Positions 28,301 to 36,239 of a stretch of DNA of 64,000 bases are shown here, in pieces. The DNA is from Centropus unirufus (Eukaryota; Chordata; Aves; Cuculiformes; Centropidae). The notes below the pieces were generated by a model. The model ran no database searches, was not told the DNA's origin, and was given only the letters and a program-made list of their open reading frames with translations. Made by a program: the position numbers and the translations under genes. Where the stretch lies: NCBI GenBank assembly GCA_013397695.1, contig VYZI01000255.1:1066281-1130280 (forward strand), in the 5' to 3' direction. The first letter of the stretch is position 1. Each line of letters begins with the position of its first letter.

Positions 28301-30824
28301 AACACTGATGCATCAACTGGAAAATGAGAACTCAGTGGATGTTTACCAGGTAGCAAAGATGATAAATTTGATGAGGCCTGGAGTCTTTACAGACATCGTA
28401 AGTAATAAGAAAAATGTGTGTGTGTATTTTTTCTTATGTGTGGTATTATTAGCGTGCTTAAGCCTTAGGGAAACATTGCTGGACCACTGGCATCTTAATT
28501 TCTGTGTGAGTTAATCAAAACTGTCTTCCAGAGGTGCTGTAGGGGACCAGCTGCTTATTCCAAAACCAAGTATGAAGACCTGTTATGTGGTTATTGAGTG
28601 GTCATATTCAGAATGTACAGAGCTGCCACCATCATCGTAAAATCTGCTCTATGTCATGTAAATGAAGCAGGAATAAATTTGTACTCCCAAGCGGGCCTTG
28701 AAGTAATTACCCTGGTTTTCATTTCAGAATGGACTTTGATTTCTCATTGTCTGTTGAATGGCCACTTGACACCATTGTCACTGTGCTTGCAGACAGAAAA
28801 AACACGGAATGTACAACAAATAATAATTATTTACTAAGTCACAGTCATACAAATGAGGATTCATCCCAGAAATGAGAAACTACAAACCCTGCCCCTTTGG
28901 TCACGAGCCTGCAAGTCTGACTGCTGTAGAGCCACAGTGGATGTCACAAGGAGAACACTTTGGGTGTGAAACATTAACGTTCACGTTATGACAGTTTTTA
29001 CAGCCAAACTAGGACATAACACAGGACAGACAGATGTGTCTGCCCCCTGCCCTGCCCAGCAAGCCCAGACTAAGGTGCCTGGCAGACAATGGAGTGAAAA
29101 TGGGAACTCTTCCCACCCCAGTAGCATAATTAGGACCTTCACTCCTCTTGATCCTGGAGTCCCCAGCAAATACCTGGGCCCTTTATCTCAGATTGCCATT
29201 TCCCCATCCTTGTACTGCAAATCTGCTGCTCTTTCTACCCCACATCTCTTAGTCCAAACCCCAAAGCCCACTCTGTTTTGCCTTACTGTTCCACAGTCCT
29301 TCCAGCACAGAAGTTCTTTATCCTCCTATATTCACCCTAGAATCCAAAATATTCAGCCCTTTCAGAGCATCCACTGTTCCTTGGTGCAGCACAGCCCTTG
29401 CTATGCCTGCTCTCCTGCAGTGCTGCCCTGCACAGCGCATCCAGCTCTTTCCCCCTTTCCAGCCCACACTGCAGGCCAGCTGACTTCTGGCACTTCCCGT
29501 TTTCCACTGCACCAAACTGAGACTCCCCACTCCCGCTAGGCAGTGGCCTCCTCAGGATCTTCCCGCAAAGTTTCTCTTCCTACACTTGGCAAGGGCTTCA
29601 AAAACATGAGCAGTAATGTTGCGGTTGGGATGGACTCGACAAATGGCTTTTTGAGGCACTTTCTTTATTAGTGACACAGCAATGTTACCGAGAGCCTTTT
29701 TATAACCTTCCTTGGTAGGCGTGTGCATTTTTCTATTGGCTAAAGTTGTGTTTTTCTTTATAGTGATTGGTAGCTTGTTGTCGACATCTGTATTCTTTTC
29801 TACATCCTGTTGATTGGTTAACTGCTTCCTCAAATTTGTTTACAATCTTCTGCATCCACTTCCTTTGTTGCTTCAAGAGTAAAGCTATCAAGGTCAATTT
29901 CATCTTCCTTAAGCAGGTCCTCCCCGACAATTCCCCCTTTTTGTATTTAGGCTACAAAAATTGCCTGTGCCATCCAATGCAGGGCCCTTTGCAGCAGAGA
30001 CACAAGACGTGGCAACATCAATAACACAACTACAACGAGAAACAGATCAACAATCCAGTTTTCATCAATAATAATAACCATCCTGCCAGCCCCAATCCTG
30101 TAAATAAGTTATTCAACCAATCCCATCCATCATCGATTTGCAGTTTCCTTAAGCCCAGTCTTTTTTTTTAGTCACTGTTTTTACACTTCAAGGACATTGA
30201 CTGAGGCCTCCCTCAGCTCTGAATAATCATGACCATTGTTTTCTAAAAAGTGATCCCACACAGTAACTGCAACGTCCAAAAAGAAAATAAAAAAACCTGC
30301 TTTGAGAGAATTCAGAGGGAAAAAATGAAGATGTAGTGAAAGGCAAAGAAAATCCAACAGACAAATAATAGCCCTAATCCTGACTCCTTTCAGTCAGTGG
30401 GAACTTTGCAATTGGTTTTAACAAGGATCAGATTCAGCACACAATATTTCTCTGAAAATACAGAATTCTCCCCTACCTGTGTTTCCTTAACGTTGTGCGT
30501 TACACTGTGTAGGGGGAGCCATAAGCCAGAAAATGAATGAAGCTGCTGAGTAACACAACGAATTGCAGAGCATTAACAGAATGACATGTCAGCTGTTAAT
30601 TAATTTGGAGTAAGAGTGTTACAAAATAATCTAGTGGTATTATTTCTGACAACAGCCTGACTACATCCTCTTTTCTCCTGCAGGAGCAGTACCAGTTTCT
30701 GTACAAAGCTATTCTCAGCCTTGTCAGCACAAGGCAAGAAGAAAACCCTTCAGCATCCATGGACAGCAATGGCTCAGCTTTACCTGACGGGAATGCAGCT
30801 GAAAGTTTAGAATCTTTAGTTTAA
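1243..30824 (+). CDS. PTPRZ1: PTPRZ1, receptor-type protein tyrosine phosphatase zeta, 3' 18 coding exons (whole-gene entry)
   Basis: Single-pass membrane phosphatase of glia and neural precursors. It removes phosphate from tyrosines on substrates at the membrane; pleiotrophin, midkine and contactin are known ligands of the family. Joining 18 exons with consensus splice sites gives 700 residues plus a stop, with no frame break (residue 1 is the first whole codon). Seen in order: an ectodomain tail with an N-S-S sequon (3-5), a transmembrane helix (about 23-46), a juxtamembrane stretch, D1 with K-N-R-Y (138-141), W-P-D (284-286) and the signature H-C-S-A-G-V-G-R (317-324), then D2, and a C-terminal S-L-V PDZ ligand. 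D2 lacks the catalytic Cys (Asp608) and the loop Arg (Thr614), so it is a pseudophosphatase, as known for this family. Close identity to remembered PTPRZ1, rather than PTPRG, across D1, D2 and the tail fixes the paralogue. The carbonic-anhydrase-like, fibronectin III and chondroitin-sulfate regions lie left of the window. The coordinates span introns; exons are listed separately. Confidence 0.97.
1388..7254 (+). other. PTPRZ1 intron, 5.9 kb
   Basis: AT-rich intron. It holds an old CR1 fragment (5437-5601) and a short unassigned open stretch on the minus strand near 6560-6797. A less AT-rich patch at 2.2-3.1 kb shows nothing recognisable. Confidence 0.7.
5437..5601 (-). mobile_element. CR1 LINE 3' fragment, old
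   Basis: The + strand reads as the reverse complement of a CR1 3' end: a degraded AGAATGGTTTG start, then a 'gaccttccaaggtcagctt' block, then 'tttccagggatggagcatct' and 'gcaacctgttccagt'. It is strongly diverged and has no coding capacity. Confidence 0.8.
7255..7346 (+). CDS. PTPRZ1: PTPRZ1 exon: juxtamembrane segment
   Basis: Acceptor CCCCCTCTAG, donor TCTCAG|GTATTT. Encodes the cytoplasmic K-C-F-Q-T-A-H-F-Y start, then a Ser/Pro-rich stretch (residues 49-78), and ends one base into Asp79. Matches the juxtamembrane segment of vertebrate PTPRZ1. Confidence 0.95.
7347..10577 (+). other. PTPRZ1 intron, 3.2 kb
   Basis: AT-rich intron containing the 65-base assembly gap at 9438-9502. No repeat or exon was recognised. 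Confidence 0.7.
9438..9502. other. assembly gap of 65 N
   Basis: Run of N between an A-rich and a T/A-rich flank. It lies inside an intron and interrupts no recognised exon. Confidence 1.
10578..10663 (+). CDS. PTPRZ1: PTPRZ1 exon: membrane-proximal wedge region
   Basis: Acceptor CCACCCCAAAG, donor TTTGAG|GTATGG. Encodes D-D-V-G-A-I-P-I-K-H-F-P and on to F-S-E-E-F-E (residues 79-107), the stretch leading into D1. It ends in phase 0, which lets the following 21-nt exon be included or skipped without a frame change. Confidence 0.95.
10664..13073 (+). other. PTPRZ1 intron, 2.4 kb
   Basis: Contains one CR1 fragment (11152-11310). The remainder is AT-rich with no recognised feature. A T-rich tract of about 40 bases leads into the micro-exon acceptor. 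Confidence 0.7.
11152..11310 (+). mobile_element. CR1 LINE 3' end fragment
   Basis: Starts with the 'aggctgcccagggaaatggt' block, continues through 'ttggactcgatctcagaggt', and ends in the 'tctatgattctata' microsatellite typical of CR1 3' ends. Sense orientation relative to PTPRZ1; 5'-truncated. Confidence 0.9.
13074..13094 (+). CDS. PTPRZ1: PTPRZ1 21-nt micro-exon
   Basis: Acceptor TTCCCTCATTAG, donor TATCAG|GTAAGG. Encodes only seven residues, T-L-K-E-F-Y-Q (108-114), phase 0 at both ends. The same heptapeptide is present in the human protein, and a seven-residue skipped variant at this region is known. A long T-rich tract precedes the acceptor, as in many regulated neural micro-exons. Confidence 0.93.
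13259..13355 (+). CDS. PTPRZ1: PTPRZ1 exon: start of phosphatase domain D1
   Basis: Acceptor TATTTTTTCAG, donor GTTGCTT|GTAAGT. Residues 115-146, ending K-N-K-N-R-Y-I-N-I-V-A. The K-N-R-Y motif forms the phosphotyrosine recognition loop of tyrosine phosphatases. Confidence 0.96.
13356..14825 (+). other. PTPRZ1 intron, 1.5 kb
   Basis: Nothing recognised. A moderately GC-richer stretch near 14.1-14.6 kb carries overlapping chance reading frames on both strands. Confidence 0.6.
14826..14908 (+). CDS. PTPRZ1: PTPRZ1 exon: D1, D-Y-I-N-A motif
   Basis: Acceptor TTTCACTACAG, donor GTTGAT|GTAAGT. Residues 147-174 (Y147 is split), including T-D-Y-I-N-A-N-Y-V-D, a conserved D1 core strand. Confidence 0.96.
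14909..15651 (+). other. PTPRZ1 intron, 0.74 kb
   Basis: AT-rich; nothing recognised. Confidence 0.6.
15652..15786 (+). CDS. PTPRZ1: PTPRZ1 exon: D1 core
   Basis: Acceptor TTCAATTTAG, donor GGAAGG|GTATGA; 45 codons in phase 0 (175-219). Contains Y-I-A-A-Q-G-P-L and D-F-W-R-M-I-W-E-H, both conserved in active tyrosine phosphatases. The D2 exon at 25524 is its paralogue from the ancient domain duplication. Confidence 0.97.
15787..17067 (+). other. PTPRZ1 intron, 1.3 kb
   Basis: No repeat or exon recognised. A pyrimidine-rich tract precedes the acceptor at 17067. Confidence 0.6.
17068..17202 (+). CDS. PTPRZ1: PTPRZ1 exon: D1 strands before the WPD loop
   Basis: Acceptor CTTTCTAACAG, donor AAAAAG|GTTTGT; 45 codons in phase 0 (220-264). 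Encodes K-C-D-Q-Y-W-P and on to T-L-R-N-T-K-I-K-K. In known PTPRZ1 this joins directly to the exon at 18264. Confidence 0.96.
17203..18263 (+). other. PTPRZ1 intron, 1.1 kb, containing a candidate cassette exon
   Basis: Apart from the exon-like segment at 17804-17926, no recognised feature. Confidence 0.6.
17804..17926 (+). CDS. candidate cassette exon inserted in PTPRZ1 D1 (41 codons)
   Basis: A pyrimidine-rich acceptor (TTCTGCCTATTTTAG) and a consensus donor (GGTGAG|GTAAAT) flank 123 nt that are open throughout in phase 0, the phase of both neighbouring exons. The encoded peptide begins E-R-I-F-E-W-G-D-L-L and ends C-R-S-L-K-M-G-E. It would fall between K-I-K-K and G-S-Q-K-G, in the loop just before the strand leading into the WPD loop. 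I do not know this segment from PTPRZ1 or PTPRG, so it may be an unannotated alternative exon or a chance open stretch (a random frame of this size stays open roughly one time in eight). Confidence 0.45.
18264..18427 (+). CDS. PTPRZ1: PTPRZ1 exon: D1 WPD loop and catalytic Cys
   Basis: Acceptor TTTCTTACAG, donor CATTGCAG|GTGTGG. Residues 265-318. Contains Y-T-Q-W-P-D-M-G-V-P-E-Y; Asp286 is the general acid. It ends V-V-V-H-C with nucleophile Cys318; the next codon (Ser319) is split by the intron. Confidence 0.97.
18428..20753 (+). other. PTPRZ1 intron, 2.3 kb, splitting the catalytic signature
   Basis: Separates H-C-(S) from A-G-V-G-R of the active-site loop. No repeat was recognised. The open stretches on the minus strand near 19.8-20.2 kb look like chance. 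Confidence 0.6.
20754..20889 (+). CDS. PTPRZ1: PTPRZ1 exon: D1 phosphate-binding loop
   Basis: Acceptor TTTGTTTTGTAG, donor ACTGAG|GTAAGA. Completes the H-C-S-A-G-V-G-R-T-G signature (Arg324 binds phosphate) and runs to R-N-Y-L-V-Q-T-E, which holds the Q-loop glutamine. Residues 319-364. Confidence 0.97.
20890..21859 (+). other. PTPRZ1 intron, 1.0 kb
   Basis: Nothing recognised. Confidence 0.6.
21860..22006 (+). CDS. PTPRZ1: PTPRZ1 exon: D1 end and D1-D2 linker
   Basis: Acceptor CCTTTCCTAG, donor TTCAAG|GTGAGC; 49 codons in phase 0 (365-413). E-Q-Y-I-F-I-H-D-A-L starts the last D1 helix; the exon ends in the linker with L-E-K-Q-F-K. Confidence 0.96.
22007..24078 (+). other. PTPRZ1 intron, 2.1 kb
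   Basis: AT-rich; no repeat or exon recognised. A short G-rich tract lies near 23.52 kb. Confidence 0.6.
24079..24172 (+). CDS. PTPRZ1: PTPRZ1 exon: start of D2
   Basis: Acceptor TCATCGTTTCAG, donor CATTCCTG|GTAAGC. Residues 414-444, ending C-N-R-E-K-N-R-T-S-S-I-I-P. The K-N-R element repeats the D1 recognition motif but has Thr where D1 has Tyr, one of the changes that mark D2 as non-catalytic. Confidence 0.95.
24466..24539 (+). CDS. PTPRZ1: PTPRZ1 exon: D2 core strand
   Basis: Acceptor TTTTTTTACAG, donor ATCATG|GTAAGT. Residues 445-469, including T-D-Y-I-N-A-S-Y-I-M, the D2 copy of the D1 core motif. Confidence 0.95.
24540..25523 (+). other. PTPRZ1 intron, 1.0 kb
   Basis: Nothing recognised. 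An AG following a short T-rich tract at about 25401 is not used in frame. Confidence 0.6.
25524..25652 (+). CDS. PTPRZ1: PTPRZ1 exon: D2 core
   Basis: Acceptor TTTTGTTTTGCAG, donor AATATG|GTAAGT; 43 codons in phase 0 (470-512). N-E-F-I-I-T-Q-H-P-L replaces the D1 Q-G-P motif, while D-F-W-R-M-I-W-D-H is kept from the ancestral duplication. Confidence 0.96.
25653..27074 (+). other. PTPRZ1 intron, 1.4 kb
   Basis: Contains a 16-nt exact copy (25786-25801) of part of the preceding exon; otherwise nothing recognised. Confidence 0.6.
27075..27221 (+). CDS. PTPRZ1: PTPRZ1 exon: D2
   Basis: Acceptor TTTCTTTCCTGGAG, donor ACACAG|GTAACA; 49 codons in phase 0 (513-561). Starts A-E-D-E-F-V-Y-W-P-N-K-D-E, a strongly PTPRZ1-specific stretch. 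Confidence 0.96.
27500..27642 (+). CDS. PTPRZ1: PTPRZ1 exon: D2 degenerate WPD loop and active site
   Basis: Acceptor CACTCCTTTAG, donor GATGA|GTAAGA. Residues 562-608. K-W-P-N-P-D stands where active domains have W-P-D, and the exon ends I-V-H-D with Asp608 in the position of the catalytic Cys. Both changes are known in PTPRZ1 and PTPRG D2. Confidence 0.96.
27643..28261 (+). other. PTPRZ1 intron, 0.62 kb
   Basis: Nothing recognised. Confidence 0.6.
28262..28397 (+). CDS. PTPRZ1: PTPRZ1 exon: D2 pseudo-active-site loop
   Basis: Acceptor TTCCTTTATAAAG, donor GACATC|GTAAGT. Completes E609, then H-G-G-V-T-A-G-T-F-C and on to L-M-R-P-G-V-F-T-D-I (610-654). Thr614 occupies the place of the phosphate-binding Arg. 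Confidence 0.96.
29540..29929 (-). mobile_element. LTR-like element, alpharetrovirus-type layout
   Basis: Read on the minus strand, a polypurine tract (29942 to 29931, A5-G5-AA) is followed by TGTCGGGG at 29929, the usual TG start of a 3' LTR. Inside lie two CCAAT boxes (near 29739 and 29767), TATAAAA (29703-29697) and AATAAA (29669-29664), then GCCATTTG, which resembles the start of the R region in avian leukosis-type LTRs. The close TATA-to-AATAAA spacing also fits that group. The far end near 29540 is estimated; no target-site duplication was established. Confidence 0.6.
29943..30230 (-). pseudogene. remnant of endogenous retroviral env transmembrane region
   Basis: Directly upstream of the polypurine tract on the minus strand, two frames together resemble the end of a retroviral TM protein: a W-rich membrane-proximal stretch, then a long Leu-rich hydrophobic span, then a short basic tail whose stop sits just before the polypurine tract. 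The frame is broken by an in-frame stop within the hydrophobic region, and further stops lie upstream, so it is non-functional. The upper boundary is approximate, and the family assignment rests on overall layout. Confidence 0.5.
30684..30824 (+). CDS. PTPRZ1: PTPRZ1 last coding exon, C-terminus
   Basis: Acceptor TTTTCTCCTGCAG; TAA stop at 30822-30824. Residues 655-700: last D2 helix (E-Q-Y-Q-F-L-Y-K), then a Ser-rich tail ending S-L-E-S-L-V. The C-terminal S-L-V is the PDZ ligand known to bind PSD-95-family scaffolds. Confidence 0.97.
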   Translation, partial: EQYQFLYKAILSLVSTRQEENPSASMDSNGSALPDGNAAESLESLV

Positions 30825-31700
30825 TTAAGACATCAAATTAAACACACACATACCTGCATCACACCAGGAGTTTACCATTATTGTCTTCAGTTTTATACTT
30901 TGGCGGGGGGAGAAGGGGAATCTGTCCAGTCACTGTATGTATAATCAGATCCCAACTGTTGCTCCATCATTCCCATTACTGCGGAAATTTTATCATTAAC
31001 AATGTGTGCCTTTTCTTGAAAGATTTCTTGTAATATGTTGTTACGTCTGGACTAACTTGATTGACTTTTACAGTGTTTCTAAGAATTGAATTGTGGTATG
31101 TTTTTTCAGTATTAGTTTTTGATTTATCTGGCTTTACTTTTAACTTAAAATTATCATATTTATAGATGTTAGGGGATTCTCAATTACAAACACATCCTGG
31201 GTTTAGTATCTGATTTATTTGCTGTATTTATAACAATTTACATTTGCTAGAAATATAACTTTTAATATAGTAAAATGTAAATAAAATACTGTTCTCCATA
31301 ACATTCAACATTTTAAGACTTCAATTAGACTTTTAGAATAGTAATCTGATACTTACTGTAAATACTTCTACTTCTGTAGTGATCCATGGACCAAATTTAT
31401 ATTTATAATTGTAGATTTTTATATTTTACTACAGAGTCAGTTTTCTAGTTCTGTGTAATTGCCTCGTTAAAATTGTAGTTGAGTATGTTTTTATTTTAAC
31501 AAAGTCTTCTGATATATAATTGTGGATCCTAAGCAATTAACCTTCATATAGCTGCATGTGATTTTAACTTTTTGTGGGAAATAAATCATTTGTTTTGAAA
31601 CAAGAAGTTTTTATGAGAATAACACCTGTACTTGGCATTGTTAAATTGTTTTTACCTATGACATTGCAAAAATAAATATAAATATTCCAGTCTGTGCTCA
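30825..31700 (+). other. PTPRZ1: PTPRZ1 3' UTR
   Basis: AT-rich, with ATTT-rich stretches. AATAAA signals lie at 31280-31285, 31580-31585 and 31671-31676. The last is followed by a TGTGCTC stretch and is the most likely distal site, giving about 0.87 kb. Confidence 0.7.
31671..31676 (+). terminator. PTPRZ1 distal poly(A) signal (AATAAA)
   Basis: Last AATAAA of the UTR, with a T/G-containing stretch about 15-25 nt downstream. The two upstream signals could give shorter UTRs. Confidence 0.55.
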
Positions 31701-34700
31701 GCAGTCTTCCATAAACAGTAAAAGGTTTTCCCTGTCTTGTGAGAGAGCTTTTACTTACAAGGACAAGAACTCAAGGCTGACCCGGAGACAGCTGCTCTTC
31801 CCATGGAATCTGAGAGGTCAGAAGGCACTTTTAGAAGGCGTCTTGTTATTTAATCTCTGCTCCACTTCCACCTGTACCCACAACGTCCACGTTAGCTCCT
31901 GGTTTAGCCTCTCCTTGCCTCCCAGTCGGGTCATCCATGGGCTGTCACGGGCCCTCAGGGTGCCGTAGTTGCCCTCTCACGCGACTCCCCCACACTGGCT
32001 TTGCTTAAGATCGTTCATTCAGCTGCTGAGCTCCTCGCTGCCTCCTTCAGCAAAGCAAAAGCAAAGCTCTGGCAAGCAATAATCTCTGTAAAACCAAAAG
32101 CAGAATGTTTCACCTTGGCCACTTCACTGTTTTTCTGTATCTTTATGACCTGGCAAGAAGAGACGCTCTTCTCTACTGAAGGTCGCGGCTCTGTGGAGGG
32201 TGGAAGAGCCTGGAGCAGAAGAGATGCTTGTTGAAAACTAACACAGGCCATAAGAGTTAGTCTTTTCTCACTTTGGTACATTCAGTTGCTAAGTAGAAAT
32301 ATTGAGAGCAGAGCTACACTGTGGGACTAGAATGCCACAAAACTAATGGACAGAATTTTAGATGAAAACTAAGGATGGGAGAAGATGGACCTGATGCGGG
32401 CTTGGAGATTTTAGTTGTCTGATGTCCTGAGGCGAGGGTTTGTGAGGGATCTCAGTGTGAGCAGGCGGATCCAAAGCCCTTCAGCAGTGTGGGATTGAGG
32501 GTGGATGCTCGGGCAATAAAGAAAGACAAATTTAGGTTTAGAGAAAGCTAACAGCAGAAACTTTAAAAAAGTCCTCACACTAAATCAAATGTGTGGAAGT
32601 TGCCAGGCCAGGAGACAGAATGGCACAGAAAGACAAAATAGGTGCAGTTAAGCAGGATTTTTTCCTGTTCTTCACTTCTTAAAAAAAAAAAAAAGATCTT
32701 ATCAACAAAATAGCCAGAACCATGTAACAAACAGGGCATTTCAAAAACTGTGTTAAGACATTAATGCACTTGAATTTTCTTTTACACTTGACCACTTCTC
32801 TTTATAATAACAAAAGGTCAGTCCCAGAAGTTATGGAATAGCTGCCTCCCTTGGGCTTGGGTCCCTGGGTGTTTCTTCTTCCCTGTCCACCAGAGCCAAA
32901 TGCAGGCTGGTTCTCCTGGCTCAGCTCAATCCGCTTTTGCACGTTTGGCTGGGGACCATGCAGGCCACATATTCCACATGAGGAGATACACACACACTAG
33001 GGAGAATGGTAGAAATAGGATTCATCGCCTAGAAATAGGATTTAAAAAGAATAAGGCAGGACAGAAGGCAGCGATCAGGCACAGATGGGCAAGGGAACTC
33101 CCCAGCAGTCTGCTTATGTGCACACAGCCCCTTTTATCCTTCTTCTCCCCATTTTCCCTTGCTCTGTCTTTCCCCACCCACCTTGATTCCCCTGTTTCTC
33201 CACTCTGGTCTCCCTGATTATTTGCAGGTAAAGTATTTACCTTTTTCCCCATGGGTCCCTGGTTTGTTATATCCATACTCAAACATGGAATCTCTGATAC
33301 TCCCTCTTAGATCATCTCAGCCATACGTGGGACTAACAACCCTGTTACTATGTTACTTCTGGCCTTCCAAGCTTTTCTTTCCAAAAGGTCTCCACCTGAG
33401 TTTGGCTTTCCTCCATTGACCACCTATGATCCAGGCTTCATGGCACCATTCAGAACAGCCATCAGCTCCTCGCTCTTGCTCTCCTTGGGAGTTTCCCACC
33501 TCGTGCCCAGCTGTTTCTTGGGATCTGTGCAGAAAGGCTCGGCCTCAGGCCAAGGGTGCCACCCATGTCCCTGCAGGTACCAGTACTTGCCACTTTGGGG
33601 AAGGGGGTGTCCTGGTGACCCGGCAGTTCCGCATGAGATCCTCTGGAGCACCCGGGTTGACTGACACCCTCCCTTGTGCACCTCGACCCAGTGAGGACAG
33701 CTGCATTGTACAGTTCACCCCATTCATTCCAAACTTCTAGGTGTAGTTATTCCTTTCTTCATCTCATGAGAGATGTTAGTTGTGATCTGATGGCCTCTTG
33801 CAAACCAAATTCCATAACCTCACTGTGCACTTCTGCATGTCCCCTCATTAGTACACAACATAAGGAACTGTAATGCTCGTGTGCCACTTTCCCAACCTTT
33901 TCCATAGGAAAAATGGCTCGCAGCCTCAAATAACTTCATGTTTTTTACCTTGATATCTTCTATTAATGGATTTGCAGTTCAATATAGTTGTATAGACAAA
34001 AGATTTTTCAGGCCAATTAATTCTACGGTTTTCCAAGCCTTGGTAGTCCAAAAGCAAAAAAAGGAATCCTTTCTAAAATCCCATCTTGATACAACTGTTC
34101 CTTTCAACCTAAACTGTTTTGCAGACATTTTAAAATGATAATCCAAGGAATCAGCTGTCGTTCAAGGTTTCTTTCAGAGATGTTTGTAATCACATTCATC
34201 ATCTTAGCATGCTGACAAGTTATTTAAAACATAAGTGCTTAGGATAATCTCTTTACTCACACATATTGGTTCTGAGCTAGAAAAAAATAAGAATCATAAA
34301 AAAAAAATCTTCTATAATCTTCAACCGTGATGGATTACAGATTTTCATAAATGCGTGTCAGTTCCTCTCTCAGACAAAGGCCATATTTTAATTAATTTTT
34401 TTCTTGTAATCCAAGCTACAGACTCAAAAGACACATAGCCAGCCTCCTCAAACTGGGTCAAGTGTGGCAAAGATGTTATCTATCTCCTGCAAGAAGCAGG
34501 ATATTAATAAACAACATGAGTTTAAGTTTGTTCTTTTTTTTAACGCAGCTCTGTCATAAGTGCCAAGGCAAACTTGGCTAGTGAGCTTGCTCCTAAGAAA
34601 TCATAGCTGAGCAGATAGTTAAACAAAAATAGCAACCTTTGGACACTTACTAACATCACCAAGTCTTTGGTAATTGTGGTGGTGTTAACATGGATGGAAA

Positions 34701-36239
34701 AGCTCTACAAAAAAAATAAATGATGAATAGAAGTCATCCAAACTCACAGCTATCAGTACCATTGCATATTAGTAGAAGATCTTAGTTTAGACTTTGGAAA
34801 TCAGTTGGCCAAACTGTTAGCAATATTGTATCACAGTGTTTTACCTGGCACGGTTCATCCTGGTGTCCGGGGATAACGTGTGTTATTTCAGAAGGGTTGA
34901 AATTTCATGTGGTAAACGCTTCCTTCAAGATGAGTTTAGCAAAGGGAAACTCATTTCTCTCTCTAATCGTTCTGAAGCACAAGCAGCACTGGGCTGGGGT
35001 AGGAGAGGAGCCTTCTTCTCTTGTTGGGGTTAAAAAGAGAAGTGGACACCCAGCCATTACCCTAAGTCTGAGACACCCTGGGTTACAGCCTTGGTTTTTG
35101 CTGCCACGGGGCTAAAATCTGACCTTCCCTTTCTGGGCCACAGGTTTGTGCTTTGGTGGATTAGGGACTTTACTTTCAAAGCGATAAGAGGGAGAAGTCT
35201 CTCAGGACTCAGGAGAGAAATGTCTCTCAGGACATTTGGCCACATTTTCCCTGATTCCTGCATTTCTGATTGCATAATTTTCTTTTTTAGAACCCGTAAA
35301 AATAGGGTTTCCCTCTGGCTTACTGAACTCATTCCCTTGTTTTAGCAAAGTCACATCCTGTGACCCTGTAATTAGTCACAGGGGATTTGAGATGATCTGA
35401 TTTGCCTTGATAAAGTCTGCTGGACACTGAAAGCTAAATTTTTCTTCTCCCCCTCCTCGTTAGTCTTCCAGTCTAATCACAATCACTTTACCCCAGATGT
35501 TTTTTCTATTTCAACAGCTCTCGTGCTATGACAGCAGTCACACTTTTGTGCTCCGGACCCCGAAAGGGACGTAATTCTTGTCTATATGAGTGTCAGAGGC
35601 AGAAAGGCAAGGAAGGGAATCTAAACGTAATGGGGTTCAAACACCTTCATCTCAGAAAGAAACTGGATTATTATCCATCCTGGAGAGTTGGACCTAGAAT
35701 AAATTCCAAAATGAAAGACTGAGACACACGCAGTGATAAACAATCTGTTCCTTGCAGCCTGATGTGAAGAAACAGCTTAAGAACCTTTCAGCTCAGGCAG
35801 CGAGTGCTGAAACCAAACCATGTATCTGGCTGGGCAAGCCCTCAAGCTGAGATTGGCAGTGAGACACCAAGCATTCCTTTCTCCCTGGGGCACAGGGAGA
35901 CATTATACATCTACTGTTCTGTAGTTTTCCATTTAAGTAGTTGTCCTTGCGCCCAAGCACAAAACATGCTAAAAAAAATTGCCTCTCTTATGCTTAAATC
36001 TGCAGCTGATGCCTACATAATGGAATATATATGTATAGAAATATAAATATGAGTGTAAGAAGTGGATGCTTAAACTCTGATCCTTGAAGGGTCTTCTCTT
36101 GTAAGCCTGGCAAGTATGGAAAGGCAGTTCATGTACATAGAGAAGCCCACATGTAGACACCCTTTCAGTACAACCATCTACATAAAAAACACCAAATCCC
36201 ATTTATATTAAGCCCATTAAAGTGTAAAGAAGACACAAC
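31701..36239. other. intergenic region between convergent PTPRZ1 and AASS
   Basis: About 4.5 kb. Two GC-richer patches (about 31.75-32.25 kb and 32.8-33.75 kb) carry several chance reading frames on both strands but match no family I recognise. The rest is AT-rich. No exon, tRNA or repeat was identified. Confidence 0.6.

Larger units (their letters stand above)
28398..30683 (+). other. PTPRZ1 last intron, 2.3 kb, with retroviral remnant
   Basis: Holds the antisense endogenous-retrovirus 3' end (29540-30230). A C-rich stretch at about 28.98-29.54 kb carries a 183-codon open frame that matches nothing recognised. The rest is unassigned. Confidence 0.6.

Noticed and set aside
28988..29539. 183-codon open frame on the + strand as a gene
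   Set aside because: Low-complexity Ser/Pro/His/Gln-rich product of a C-rich stretch, no domain, and located inside an intron next to a retroviral LTR.
32800..33760. GC-richer intergenic patch as a promoter or CpG island
   Set aside because: Few CpG dinucleotides, overlapping incoherent frames on both strands, and no gene starts here.
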